A program made the translations under genes and the position numbers. DNA of 10,876 nt from a bacterium. GTDB taxonomy: Bacteria; Planctomycetota; UBA11346. Below are positions 1 to 6,969 of this stretch, piece after piece; positions within the stretch are counted from its first letter, which is position 1, and each line of letters starts with the position of its first letter. The notes under the pieces are model-generated. The model saw nothing but the letters and a program-made list of their open reading frames with translations. It did no database searches and was not told where the DNA came from. The stretch lies in assembly GCA_020049615.1 (NCBI GenBank), contig JAIFKN010000052.1, positions 1-10,876 of the forward strand, read 5' to 3'.

Positions 1-364
1 TCCCGCCGCGCACCAGCAGGGTGCGCGGGTTGCCGCTGTTGATCACCCGGGCGCGGCCATCGTCGGCGACATCGACGACGGTGAAGGTCGAGTAGCCGAT
101 CTTGCGTACCGAGCACACCGGCAGGGTGCGTGCGATCAGCTCGGCGCTGCGCCGGACGTCGCGGCCGGCGGCGGTGTGGCTGGCCGCGATGGTGGCGGTG
201 AGCGTGGACAGCACCGCCGCCTTGACCCCGCTGCCGAGGCCGTCGGCCAGCACGCAGACCAGCCGCCCCTCCTCGGGCAGGCGGCGGACGACGACGGTGT
301 CGCCGGCCACGCCCTTGCCGTGCTTGGCGCAGCCGGCCCAGTCGGCGTCGAGGAAGAGCGTCAT
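1..364 (-). CDS. SpoIIE/PP2C-family serine phosphatase, partial (C-terminus beyond window)
   Basis: The first 121 codons of a PP2C-like phosphatase of the SpoIIE type, reading from ATG at 364 off the left edge. The protein opens MTLFLDADWAGCAKHGKGV and then has GDTVVVRRL and the metal-binding block VLADGLGSGVKAA (around residues 39-51), the Asp-Gly signature of this fold. It continues with TLPVCSVRKIGYSTFTVVDV, a block I recall from phosphatases encoded beside sensory [FeFe]-hydrogenases. The family removes phosphate from Ser/Thr residues of partner proteins in the cytoplasm. The upstream neighbour is an H-cluster PAS protein, so the likely role is output of an H2-sensing pathway; that role is inference. 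ATG 364 fits because the homology starts right there, but the upstream Shine-Dalgarno is weak (GCGGA). The start sits in an ATGA context usual for translational coupling, although the upstream gene is not in the matching frame (see findings). Confidence 0.85.
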   Translation of the reverse strand, partial: MTLFLDADWAGCAKHGKGVAGDTVVVRRLPEEGRLVCVLADGLGSGVKAAVLSTLTATIAASHTAAGRDVRRSAELIARTLPVCSVRKIGYSTFTVVDVADDGRARVINSGNPRTLLVRGG

Positions 365-2039
365 CGGGTCCGCCGTAGGCGTCGACGATCTGACCGAGCA
401 GCCCCTCGGTCTCGGCCGCGTTCTCGCCCAGCAGGTAGGCGATGCGCTGCACCGTCTCGAGGTGCTTCTCGATCGCCTCGCGGGCGCGGCTGGCGACCTG
501 GGCCCGGCTCATCGCCGGGGCGGTGATGTCGACCAGCACCGCCCCGACCACGCGCCCGGGATCGACAGTGAAGATCGAGCCATGCAGCACCCGCGTGCCA
601 CTGCGCAGGTCGTGCTCGAGCAGGTCGCCATGGCCGTCGAGGACATGACGGAACTGGCGCGCGAAGGGGACGATGTCGGCGAGGGGCACTCCGGCCAGGC
701 CGCCATCGGCGAAGCGCGCCTCGCAGCCGCTGAGCACGGCGAAGTTGCGATTGCACTCGACGATGCGCAGGCGGTCGTCGACCAGCACGGCGCCGGCCGG
801 CATCGCCGCGAGCAGGGCATTGGCCTTACGCTGGGCGAGCTGGCGCATCCAGGTGACGCACTGGCTCGGCTCGGCGCGGCCGGCGCACAGGGCGTTGGCG
901 AAGTCGCGGCAGGAGTCGTAGCCGCAGCCCGAGCAGTTGAGCTCGTCCTCGACCGTGCGCTTGCCGGTGCGCGCCAGCGCCGCAGTCAGCGCGGCATCGT
1001 CGGCCCAGACGTCATCGACCGGGATGGCCGGCCAGGCCAGACCCGCCTCGACCGGTGGATGCGGGGTGCCGTCCCCCACCGCGTCGGCGCCGAGGACGCG
1101 GGCGCGGCGGCGCAGCAGGCCGTCGCGCGCGGTCATGCCCGGGCCGTTGATGCAGCCGCCAGGACAGGAGAGCGTCTCGACGAACATCGCCGCGCTGGCC
1201 GGGTCGAGCCCGGTCAGGGCGAGGTCGAGGTCGGTGATGCCCGACCAGGCGGACAGCGCGCCGCTGCCGCCGTGCTGGCGGATCGCGCCGAGCATGCCGC
1301 CCTCGACCGGATACGTCGCGCCCTCGGCGGCCACGCCGAGGACGAAGCGGTCACCCTCGTCGCCGGTCAGCGTGGCCGGAGCGATGCCGGCCTCATCGAA
1401 CCAGCGCCGCAGATCGGCGAAGGTGATGGCGGCGGCGAGCAATTCGGGATGGTCGTCGGATTCACGCTTCTTCGCCACGCAGGGCGAGATCAGCACCACG
1501 CTGGTCGCCTCGCCGAACGCGCTCTTGAGCATGCGCGCGTGCGCCAGCGCCGGCGAGGCCAGCGGGGTGAGCGACGGGGCGAGGGCCGGCCGGTGCTTGC
1601 GGATGAAGTCGACCGCCGACGGGCAGGCGGTGGAGAGGTGCAGGCGCTGCGGCTCGGCCCGCTGCAAGGCGGCCACCGCGGCGCTGACCGCGCGCGCGCC
1701 GAGAGCGGTCTCGCTGGCGCAGGCGAAGCCGAGGCGGCGCAACGCGGCGATCAACTGCCCTGGCTGCAGGTCGGGGAACTCGGCAACCCAGCTCGGCGCC
1801 ACCGAGGCGGCGACCGGACCGGCCTGCAGCAGCGCACGCACCTCGGCGAGATCGTCGCGCACGCGCTTGGCCTTGGGCGGGCAGGCGGCGACGCAGCGCC
1901 CGCAGGAGATGCAGGCTTCGGGCCGGACCTGGGCGTGGCCGCTGCCGACCTGGATCGCCTTGACCGGACAGGCGCGCAGGCACTTGTAGCAGTCCTGACA
2001 GGACGCCTCCTCGGTGTAGACAGGGGCGTGGCGGTCCAT
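361..2039 (-). CDS. hydS: Sensory [FeFe]-hydrogenase-like protein with 2x[4Fe-4S], H-cluster domain, extra Fe-S motif and PAS domain (HydS type)
   Basis: A putative H2 sensor of about 559 residues from ATG 2039, preceded by AGGA at 2051-2048. Order of parts: two [4Fe-4S] motifs (Cys14/17/20/24 and Cys43/46/49/53); an H-cluster domain with the four expected ligands, Cys139 (STACPSA), Cys187 (ISPCVAKK), Cys292 and Cys296 (CPGGC); a Cys369-x2-Cys372-x4-Cys377-x7-Cys385 Fe-S motif (CSGCGYDSC); a PAS-like domain at about 405-505 (AGAVLVDDRLRIVECN); and a helical end (IEKHLETVQRIAYLLGENA). Catalytic HydA has Cys-Cys-Pro at the first ligand motif; here it is Ala138-Cys139-Pro, so the proton-relay cysteine is absent, as in known HydS sensors. 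Usual proteins of this type end near residue 559. Here the frame meets no stop and stays open, Arg-rich, to the window edge. The right end given is the stop expected from the ATGA junction if one base is missing. The gene follows the hydrogenase operon, 116 bases after the ferredoxin gene. Confidence 0.85.
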
Positions 2040-2047
2040 ACGCGGGA

Positions 2048-2051
2048 TCCT
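2048..2051 (-). promoter_or_regulatory. Ribosome binding site of the sensor gene
   Basis: AGGA on the minus strand, 8 bases before ATG 2039. It supports that start. The 116-base gap upstream suggests the sensor could also have its own promoter: a weak TTCTGC-N17-TAGGAT arrangement overlaps this site, but it is too poor to call. Confidence 0.5.
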
Positions 2052-2130
2052 AGGCGGTCGGTGGATGTCGCAGAATACGCAACCGTTCAGATGCTGACTG
2101 CATGCACCAGCGGCATGGATGCCGAGTCTT

Positions 2131-2162
2131 CCCGTAGCGCCGACTGAAGTCGGCGCTACGGG
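2131..2162. repeat. Perfect 15-base inverted repeat (REP-like hairpin) on the ferredoxin stop codon
   Basis: CCCGTAGCGCCGACT at 2131-2145 and its exact complement at 2148-2162 are separated by two bases. As RNA this folds to a 14-base-pair stem with a four-base loop (UUCA on the minus-strand transcript). The TAG stop of the ferredoxin gene (2158-2156) lies inside the right arm. No run of T follows on either strand, so it is not a standard intrinsic terminator. It looks like a dispersed REP-type palindrome. A possible effect is mRNA stabilisation or partial termination between the hydrogenase genes and the sensor genes. Confidence 0.85.
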
Positions 2163-2389
2163 ACGAACGTCTTCTCCAGCAGCGCCTTGAGGGCGGCCGG
2201 ATCGGGGGCGTGGTGCTCGACGCCGTCGATCAGCACGTTCGGGCCGCGCACGCAGGCGGTGCCGCAGCGGTGGCCGCGCACGTCGGCGGTCAGGCCCTGG
2301 GCGGCCAGCCATTGCTGCACCAGCGCGGGGTAGCTGGACGCCCCCCGCGCATAGCACGACGATCCCAGGCAGATCTCTATCGTGTGCAC
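2156..2389 (-). CDS. Small thioredoxin-like [2Fe-2S] ferredoxin
   Basis: A 77-residue protein starting at GTG 2389, which overlaps the last 13 bases of hydA. It is a stand-alone thioredoxin-like [2Fe-2S] domain with ligands Cys7 and Cys12 (CLGSSC) and Cys42 and Cys46 (RCGTAC), followed by the family's GPNV turn. It is clearly related to the C-terminal domain of the adjacent HydA (CLGTAC, later CLERCGEGPNV) and to parts of HydB and HydC. Such small ferredoxins are common in trimeric or tetrameric [FeFe]-hydrogenase operons, where they may be an extra electron-transfer subunit; their exact role here is unknown. The overlap implies translational coupling to hydA. A hairpin covers its stop codon. 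The alternative reading, a HydA fragment, is unlikely because the frame is complete and all four cysteines are kept. Confidence 0.85.
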   Translation of the reverse strand: MHTIEICLGSSCYARGASSYPALVQQWLAAQGLTADVRGHRCGTACVRGPNVLIDGVEHHAPDPAALKALLEKTFVP

Positions 2390-4404
2390 CGGCTCAGCTC
2401 CGCGCCGATCACGGTCATCACCTTCTCCAGCGTCGCGCCGGTGACGATCTGCTCGCCGACCCGGACGTTCGGACCCTCGCCGCAGCGTTCGAGGCAGAAG
2501 GTGGCGCGCACATCGACCTGGTTCGTCAGACCGCGGTCCTGCACCGCCTGGACCAGGGCGTTGACCAGGTTCTGGCTCTTGCGCAGGTGGCAGGCGGTGC
2601 CGAGGCAGGCCATCACCAGCAGGCGCTCCTGCTTCGGTTCGCCGGTCGACAGCAGCAGGTCGAGATCGCCGATGCGCTTGCGCGGATGGTAGTGGGTATG
2701 CAGCGCCTCATGGGCGACATGGCTGCCGGGATCGCCAAGCCGGTCGCGGTACAGCTGACGCACCTGGTCGTTGTCTGCTGCGTTGCGCAGCACCTCGGCG
2801 CGGTCTGCCGCGACGATGCCCTTGGCGCGCTGGGCGCGCACCGTCCCGTCGTGGCTGACCGGCTGGCCGGCGCCGCCGATGCAGCCGCCTGGGCAGGCCA
2901 TCACCTCGACTAGATCGTACTGCGCGGTGCCGGCCTTGATCTCGGCCAGCAGCCTGCCGGCCTCGCCCAGGCCGCTGACCACCGCGACGCGGACTTCGCG
3001 CCCGGCGATGTTCGCGGTCAGTTCGCGACGGCCGTCGCCGTCGTGCAGCTTGGGGAACTCGGCCTGGCGCAGCCGGCCGTCGCCGAGCACCGCGTCGGCG
3101 TAGCGCAGCACCGCCTCGGTGACGCCACCGCTGTTGCCGAACAGCACGCCGGCACCGGTCTTGTAGCCGAACGGCATGTCGGGGGCCTCGGGCTCCAGGG
3201 TGCGGATGTCGAGTCCGCCGGCGCGGATCAGCTTGGCCACCTCCTGGGTGGTCAGGACGATGTCGACATCGCGCTGGCCGTCCTGGCTGAACTCGGGGCG
3301 GCCGGCCTCGAACTTCTTGGCCGTGCACGGCATCAGCGACACCACCACCAGGCGCTTGCCATCGACGCCGAGCTTCTCCGGCAGGACGCGCCGGGCGAGC
3401 GAGCCGAACATCTGCTGGGGACTCCGGCAGGTGCTGAGCTGCGGCAGCAGATCGGAGTTGAACTTCTCGGCATAGGCGACCCAGGACGGGCAGCAGCTGG
3501 TGAACATCGGCAGCGGGCCGCCGGTCTTCAGCCGCTTGACGAACTCGTTGGCCTCCTCGACCACGGTGAGGTCGGCGGTGAACGAGGTGTCGTAGACCTG
3601 GTCGAAGCCGAGGCGCTTGAGCGCCGCGACCAGCTGGCCGAAGCTCTGGGTGCCGGCCGGCAGGCCGAACTCCTCGCCCAGGGCGACGCGCACCGCCGGG
3701 GCGATCTGCGCCACCACCGTGGCCTTGGGATCGGCCAGGGCCTGCCAGGCCGCCTCGATGTCGTTGGCCGGGGTCAGCGCCCCGGTCGGGCAGACGCGGC
3801 TGCACTGGCCGCAATGGACGCAGTCGCCATCGCCGAGGCCGACGCCGAAGGCCGGCTGGACCACGGTGCCGGCGCCGCGGTTGGCGAAGTCGAGCGCGCC
3901 GACGCCCTGCACCTCGCCGCACATGCGCACGCAGTCGCCGCACAGGATGCACTTGCCCGGATCGCGGTGCACCGCCGGGCTGGTGCGGTCGTGCGGCATC
4001 GGCTTGGCCGTGCGCTTGAAACGCACCTGGTCGACGCCGACGCGGGCGGCGAGGTCCTGCAGCCGGCAGTCGTTGTTCTTGCTGCAGGTCGGGCAGGAGC
4101 CCTCGTGGTTGGCCAGCAGCAGCTCGAGGGTGAGCTTGCGCATCTGGCGGATCTCGCGCGTGGCGGTCTTCACCACCATGCCGGCTTCAGGCACGATCGA
4201 GCAGGAGGAGTGGATGCCCTTCCCCTCGATCTCGACCAGGCATAGCCGGCAGCTGCCGTAGACCGACAGCTCGCTGTGGTAGCAGAAGGTCGGCAGGTCG
4301 ACGCCGCTGGCGCGGATCGCCTCGAGCAGGTTGCGTTCGCTGCCATCGATCGCGACCGGACGGCCGTCGATGGTGATGGTCTTGGTCGTGGTGGCTTGGC
4401 TCAT
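2377..4404 (-). CDS. hydA: [FeFe]-hydrogenase catalytic subunit of the NAD(H)-linked, probably bifurcating type (HydA)
   Basis: A 675-residue catalytic subunit reducing protons or oxidising H2 at the H-cluster in the cytoplasm. In order: a plant-type [2Fe-2S] domain (Cys41, 52, 55, 68); a His-Cys3 [4Fe-4S] site (His100, Cys104, 107, 113); two [4Fe-4S] sites (Cys152/155/158/162 and Cys195/198/201/205); the H-cluster domain with TSCCPSW (ligand Cys305, proton-relay Cys304), MPCTAKK (Cys360) and MACPGGC (Cys504, Cys508); and a C-terminal thioredoxin-like [2Fe-2S] domain (Cys600, 605, 637, 641). All expected ligands are present, so it should be active given the HydEFG maturases, which are not in this window. 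The C-terminal domain and the HydB/HydC neighbours match the multimeric A3-type enzymes coupling NADH and ferredoxin. I chose ATG 4404 because AAGGA lies 6 bases before it and homology begins there; the 50 upstream in-frame codons are translated repeat sequence. It overlaps the next gene by 13 bases. Confidence 0.96.
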   Translation of the reverse strand: MSQATTTKTITIDGRPVAIDGSERNLLEAIRASGVDLPTFCYHSELSVYGSCRLCLVEIEGKGIHSSCSIVPEAGMVVKTATREIRQMRKLTLELLLANHEGSCPTCSKNNDCRLQDLAARVGVDQVRFKRTAKPMPHDRTSPAVHRDPGKCILCGDCVRMCGEVQGVGALDFANRGAGTVVQPAFGVGLGDGDCVHCGQCSRVCPTGALTPANDIEAAWQALADPKATVVAQIAPAVRVALGEEFGLPAGTQSFGQLVAALKRLGFDQVYDTSFTADLTVVEEANEFVKRLKTGGPLPMFTSCCPSWVAYAEKFNSDLLPQLSTCRSPQQMFGSLARRVLPEKLGVDGKRLVVVSLMPCTAKKFEAGRPEFSQDGQRDVDIVLTTQEVAKLIRAGGLDIRTLEPEAPDMPFGYKTGAGVLFGNSGGVTEAVLRYADAVLGDGRLRQAEFPKLHDGDGRRELTANIAGREVRVAVVSGLGEAGRLLAEIKAGTAQYDLVEVMACPGGCIGGAGQPVSHDGTVRAQRAKGIVAADRAEVLRNAADNDQVRQLYRDRLGDPGSHVAHEALHTHYHPRKRIGDLDLLLSTGEPKQERLLVMACLGTACHLRKSQNLVNALVQAVQDRGLTNQVDVRATFCLERCGEGPNVRVGEQIVTGATLEKVMTVIGAELSRCTR

Positions 4405-4410
4405 GGGATG

Positions 4411-4415
4411 TCCTT
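4411..4415 (-). promoter_or_regulatory. Ribosome binding site deciding the hydA start
   Basis: AAGGA on the minus strand, 6 bases before ATG 4404. It favours this ATG over the in-frame start 50 codons upstream, which lies inside the inverted repeat. Confidence 0.75.
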
Positions 4416-4452
4416 CGACAGCGCAAGACTTGGTTGGATAATGGTATGGATG

Positions 4453-4552
4453 GCCACAGAGACACGGAGATCCACAGAGGGCCACAAAGTCGAAATCTGG
4501 TCGCCCGTTGTCCGTCTCCGTGATCCTCCGTGGATCTCCGTGTCTCTGTGGC
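4453..4552. repeat. Long inverted repeat (MITE/REP-like element) between hydB and hydA
   Basis: A 28-base arm at 4453-4480 is matched by its reverse complement at 4525-4552 with one mismatch, around a 44-base centre. The arms carry the CCACAGAGACACGGAGA motif, and the minus strand shows three further CACGGAG-like units near the hydB end. The element starts 12 bases after the hydB stop and ends 48 bases before the hydA ATG, filling most of the 160-base gap in an otherwise tightly packed operon. It encodes nothing convincing. In the transcript it would form a strong stem-loop. Similar CACAGAG/CACGGAG palindromes are dispersed in many bacterial genomes (from memory, not checked). No hydA promoter was recognisable in this gap. 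Confidence 0.85.
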
Positions 4553-4564
4553 AAAAGACCGAAA

Positions 4565-6451
4565 TCATGCGATAGCCTTTAGCTTGCATGCGGTGACGCA
4601 GGCGCCGCACTTGATGCACTTCGACTCGTCGATGAGGTGCGGCTGTCTCTTCTCGCCGGTGATGGCGCCGACCGGGCAGGCCTTGATGCACAGGCCGCAG
4701 CCCTTGCACTTCTCGGCGATGACCGCCGGCGTGCTCAGCGCCTTGCACTGCTTGGTCGGGCAGCGCTTGTGCAGGACGTGGGCCTCGTACTCGTCGCGGA
4801 AGTAGCGCAGGGTCGACAGCACCGGGTTGGGCGCCGTCTTGCCCAGGCCGCACAACGAGGCGACGCCGACCGTCTTGGCCACCTGCTCGAGCAGGTCGAT
4901 GGTGTCCTCGGTGGCGCGGCCTTCGCAGACGTCGTCGAGCAGGGCCAGCATCTGGCGGGTGCCCTCGCGGCAGGGCACGCACTTGCCGCACGACTCGTGC
5001 TGGGTGAAGCCCATGAAGAAGCGCGCGACGCTGACCATGCAGGTGCGGTTGTTCATCACCACCATGCCGCCCGAACCGACCATGGCGCCGACGCCGCGCA
5101 GCGAGTCGTAGTCGATCGGCAGGTCGAGGTGCTCGCGGGTCAGGCAGCCGCCGGAAGGTCCGCCGATCTGCACCGCCTTGAGCCCCTCCTCGCCGAGGAC
5201 GCGGTCGCCGTCGGTGACGCCGCCGCCGATCTCGAAGACGATCTGGCGCAGGGTGGCGCCGAACGGCACCTCGATCAGGCCGGTGTTGGCGACGTGGCCG
5301 GTGAGGGCGAAGGTCTTGGTGCCGGGACTGCCCTTGGTGCCGAGGCGGCGGAAGGTCTGCGCGCCCATGCGCAGGATCAGCACCGACAGGGCCAGCGTCT
5401 CGACGTTGTTGATCACCGTCGGCTTGCCCCACAGCCCGGACTGGGCGGGGAAGGGCGGCTTGGGCCGCGGCATGCCGCGATGGCCCTCGACCGAGGCGAG
5501 CAAGGCCGTCTCCTCGCCGCAGACGAAGGCGCCGGCGCCCTCCATCACCTCGATGCGCAGGCCGCGGCCGGTACCGAAGACGTCCGGGCCGAGGATGCCG
5601 GCGGCGGTGGCGTCGACGACGGCCTTGCGGATGCGCTTCACCGCCAGCGGGTATTCGGCGCGCACATAGACGTAGCCGACATTGGCACCGATGGCGCGCG
5701 CCGCGATCATCATGCCCTCGATCACGGCGTGCGGGTTGCCTTCCATCACCGAGCGGTTCATGAAGGCGCCGGGATCGCCCTCGTCGGCGTTGCAGACGAT
5801 GAACTTGCCCTCCTTGTCCGGCTGCTGGCGGGCGATGTCCCATTTCCTACCCGTCGGAAAGCCGCCGCCGCCGCGTCCGCGCAGGCCGCTGGCGAGGATC
5901 TCAGCGCAGACCTCCTCGGGCTGCATCTCCATCCACGCCTTGCGCGCCATCTGGTAGCCGCTGCGGTGCAGGTAGGCGCGCAGGTCGTCGGGGTCGATCA
6001 CGCCACATTCGGCGAGGACCAGCCGCTCCTGGCGGTTGTAGAACGGGATGTCGGCCTGGCCGGCGCAGCGCCTGCCGTCGGCGCCGGTGTAGAGCAGCCG
6101 CTCGACCCGCCGGTTGGCGACCAGGGTCTCGGCCACGATCTCTGGGACGTCGGCGACCGTCACCTTGCAGTAGAGCAGGCCATCGGGCGCGATGGTGACC
6201 AGGGGTCCCTGCTGGCAGAAGCCCTGGCAGCCGCTGGCGGCGACGGCGACGCCGGCCTTGGGCTCCTCGGTCTTCAGTTCGACCACCACGTCCAGGCCGG
6301 CGGCCTCGAGCTGGCGGACGAAGGCGTCGCGCACGTGCAGGGCGCCGGCGCTGACGCAGCCGGTGCCGGCGCAGATGACGATGCGACGGGTGATCGCGTC
6401 AAATGCCTTGCCGTAAGCGATGCCGACGGCGTCGATGTCGATGGTCTTCAC
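4565..6451 (-). CDS. hydB: NuoF/HydB-like FMN, NAD(H) and Fe-S subunit of the [FeFe]-hydrogenase
   Basis: A 628-residue diaphorase subunit that binds FMN and NAD(H) and passes electrons between NADH, ferredoxin and HydA. In order: an N-terminal thioredoxin-like [2Fe-2S] domain (Cys27, 32, 75, 79); the NuoF core with GRGGGGFPTGRKW (192-204, nucleotide/FMN site), NADEGDPGAF (221-230) and GAGAFVCGEETAL (305-317); a [4Fe-4S] site (Cys488, 491, 494 in ESCGKCVPC, plus Cys534); and a C-terminal two-[4Fe-4S] ferredoxin domain (Cys582/585/588/592 and Cys612/615/618/622). His561, Cys564 and Cys569 sit in the hinge before that domain, where related HydB proteins have a metal site. The extra N- and C-terminal domains separate it from plain complex I NuoF. 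The start is GTG 6451, forming a GTGA overlap with hydC and preceded by a strong AGGAGG. HydABC enzymes of this build are electron-bifurcating in studied anaerobes; whether this one bifurcates is inference. Confidence 0.95.
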   Translation of the reverse strand: MKTIDIDAVGIAYGKAFDAITRRIVICAGTGCVSAGALHVRDAFVRQLEAAGLDVVVELKTEEPKAGVAVAASGCQGFCQQGPLVTIAPDGLLYCKVTVADVPEIVAETLVANRRVERLLYTGADGRRCAGQADIPFYNRQERLVLAECGVIDPDDLRAYLHRSGYQMARKAWMEMQPEEVCAEILASGLRGRGGGGFPTGRKWDIARQQPDKEGKFIVCNADEGDPGAFMNRSVMEGNPHAVIEGMMIAARAIGANVGYVYVRAEYPLAVKRIRKAVVDATAAGILGPDVFGTGRGLRIEVMEGAGAFVCGEETALLASVEGHRGMPRPKPPFPAQSGLWGKPTVINNVETLALSVLILRMGAQTFRRLGTKGSPGTKTFALTGHVANTGLIEVPFGATLRQIVFEIGGGVTDGDRVLGEEGLKAVQIGGPSGGCLTREHLDLPIDYDSLRGVGAMVGSGGMVVMNNRTCMVSVARFFMGFTQHESCGKCVPCREGTRQMLALLDDVCEGRATEDTIDLLEQVAKTVGVASLCGLGKTAPNPVLSTLRYFRDEYEAHVLHKRCPTKQCKALSTPAVIAEKCKGCGLCIKACPVGAITGEKRQPHLIDESKCIKCGACVTACKLKAIA

Positions 6452-6969
6452 TTGGCTGCCTCCTTGGCGCGGATGGCGTCGACCAGCGCCGCGCCCTTCG
6501 CCGGCGTCATGCCGCCGTGCACCTCCTCATCGCAGACCACCACCGGCGCGAGGCCGCAGGCGCCGAGGCAGCTCACCGTCTCGACCGTGAACTGCATGTC
6601 GTCGCTGGTCACCTGCCCGTCCTTCAGCCCGACCCGCTTGCGGATCGCCTCGAGGATGGGGATGGAGTCCTTGACGTGGCAGGCGGTGCCGTCGCACAGC
6701 TTGATCACATGCCGGCCTTTCGGCACCAGCGCGAAGTGCGCGTAGAAGCTGGCCACGCCATAGACCTTGGCCGGGGACAGGCCGAGCGAGGTGGCGACAT
6801 ACGCCATCACTTCGCGCGGCAGGAAGCGGTATTCCTCCTGCACCTCCTGGAGGATCGGGATGAGCCGGGCCGGGTCGCGGCCATGCTGATCGAGGATGGC
6901 GCAGACGCGGGCGAAGCGTTCGGGCGCCGTCGCGGCCGGAGCCGCCGGGGAGGTGCAGGTTGCGGTCAT
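6448..6969 (-). CDS. hydC: NuoE/HydC-like thioredoxin-fold [2Fe-2S] subunit
   Basis: A 173-residue small subunit of the NADH-linked hydrogenase, of typical NuoE length. The N-terminal helical half contains LIPILQEVQEEYRFLP and the VYGVASFYAHF block characteristic of NuoE. The C-terminal thioredoxin-like half binds one [2Fe-2S] cluster through Cys92 and Cys97 (LCDGTACHVK) and Cys134 and Cys138 (SCLGACGLAP). In HydABC complexes this subunit docks on HydB near the FMN. ATG 6969 overlaps the rex stop as ATGA, with GAGGA four bases upstream, and the stop overlaps hydB as GTGA. Rex, HydC and HydB are therefore almost certainly made from one transcript with coupled translation. The first ~15 residues are Ala/Pro/Thr-rich and not part of the fold. 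Confidence 0.94.
   Translation of the reverse strand: MTATCTSPAAPAATAPERFARVCAILDQHGRDPARLIPILQEVQEEYRFLPREVMAYVATSLGLSPAKVYGVASFYAHFALVPKGRHVIKLCDGTACHVKDSIPILEAIRKRVGLKDGQVTSDDMQFTVETVSCLGACGLAPVVVCDEEVHGGMTPAKGAALVDAIRAKEAAK
6459..6464 (-). promoter_or_regulatory. Strong ribosome binding site of hydB
   Basis: AGGAGG on the minus strand, 7 bases before the GTG start at 6451 and inside the end of hydC. It decides the otherwise uncertain GTG start of hydB. Confidence 0.8.

Noticed and set aside
102..2147. 681-codon open frame on the plus strand
   Set aside because: It lies antisense to the sensor and phosphatase genes, which show clear Fe-S, H-cluster, PAS and PP2C motifs. Its product is low-complexity Ala/Gly/Arg/Asp sequence typical of a GC-rich shadow frame.
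2131..2162. Intrinsic terminator for the hydrogenase operon
   Set aside because: The stem is strong, but no T-run follows it on either strand. It is listed as a repeat instead.
3043..4245. 400-codon open frame on the plus strand
   Set aside because: Antisense shadow of hydA, whose metal-ligand motifs are complete on the other strand.
4405..4554. 50-codon N-terminal extension of hydA
   Set aside because: It is translated from the inverted repeat; AAGGA before ATG 4404 and the [2Fe-2S] domain start support the shorter protein.
4637..6745. 702-codon open frame on the plus strand
   Set aside because: Antisense to hydB and the end of hydC. The product is repetitive and Ala/Gly/Asp/His-rich with no recognisable domain.
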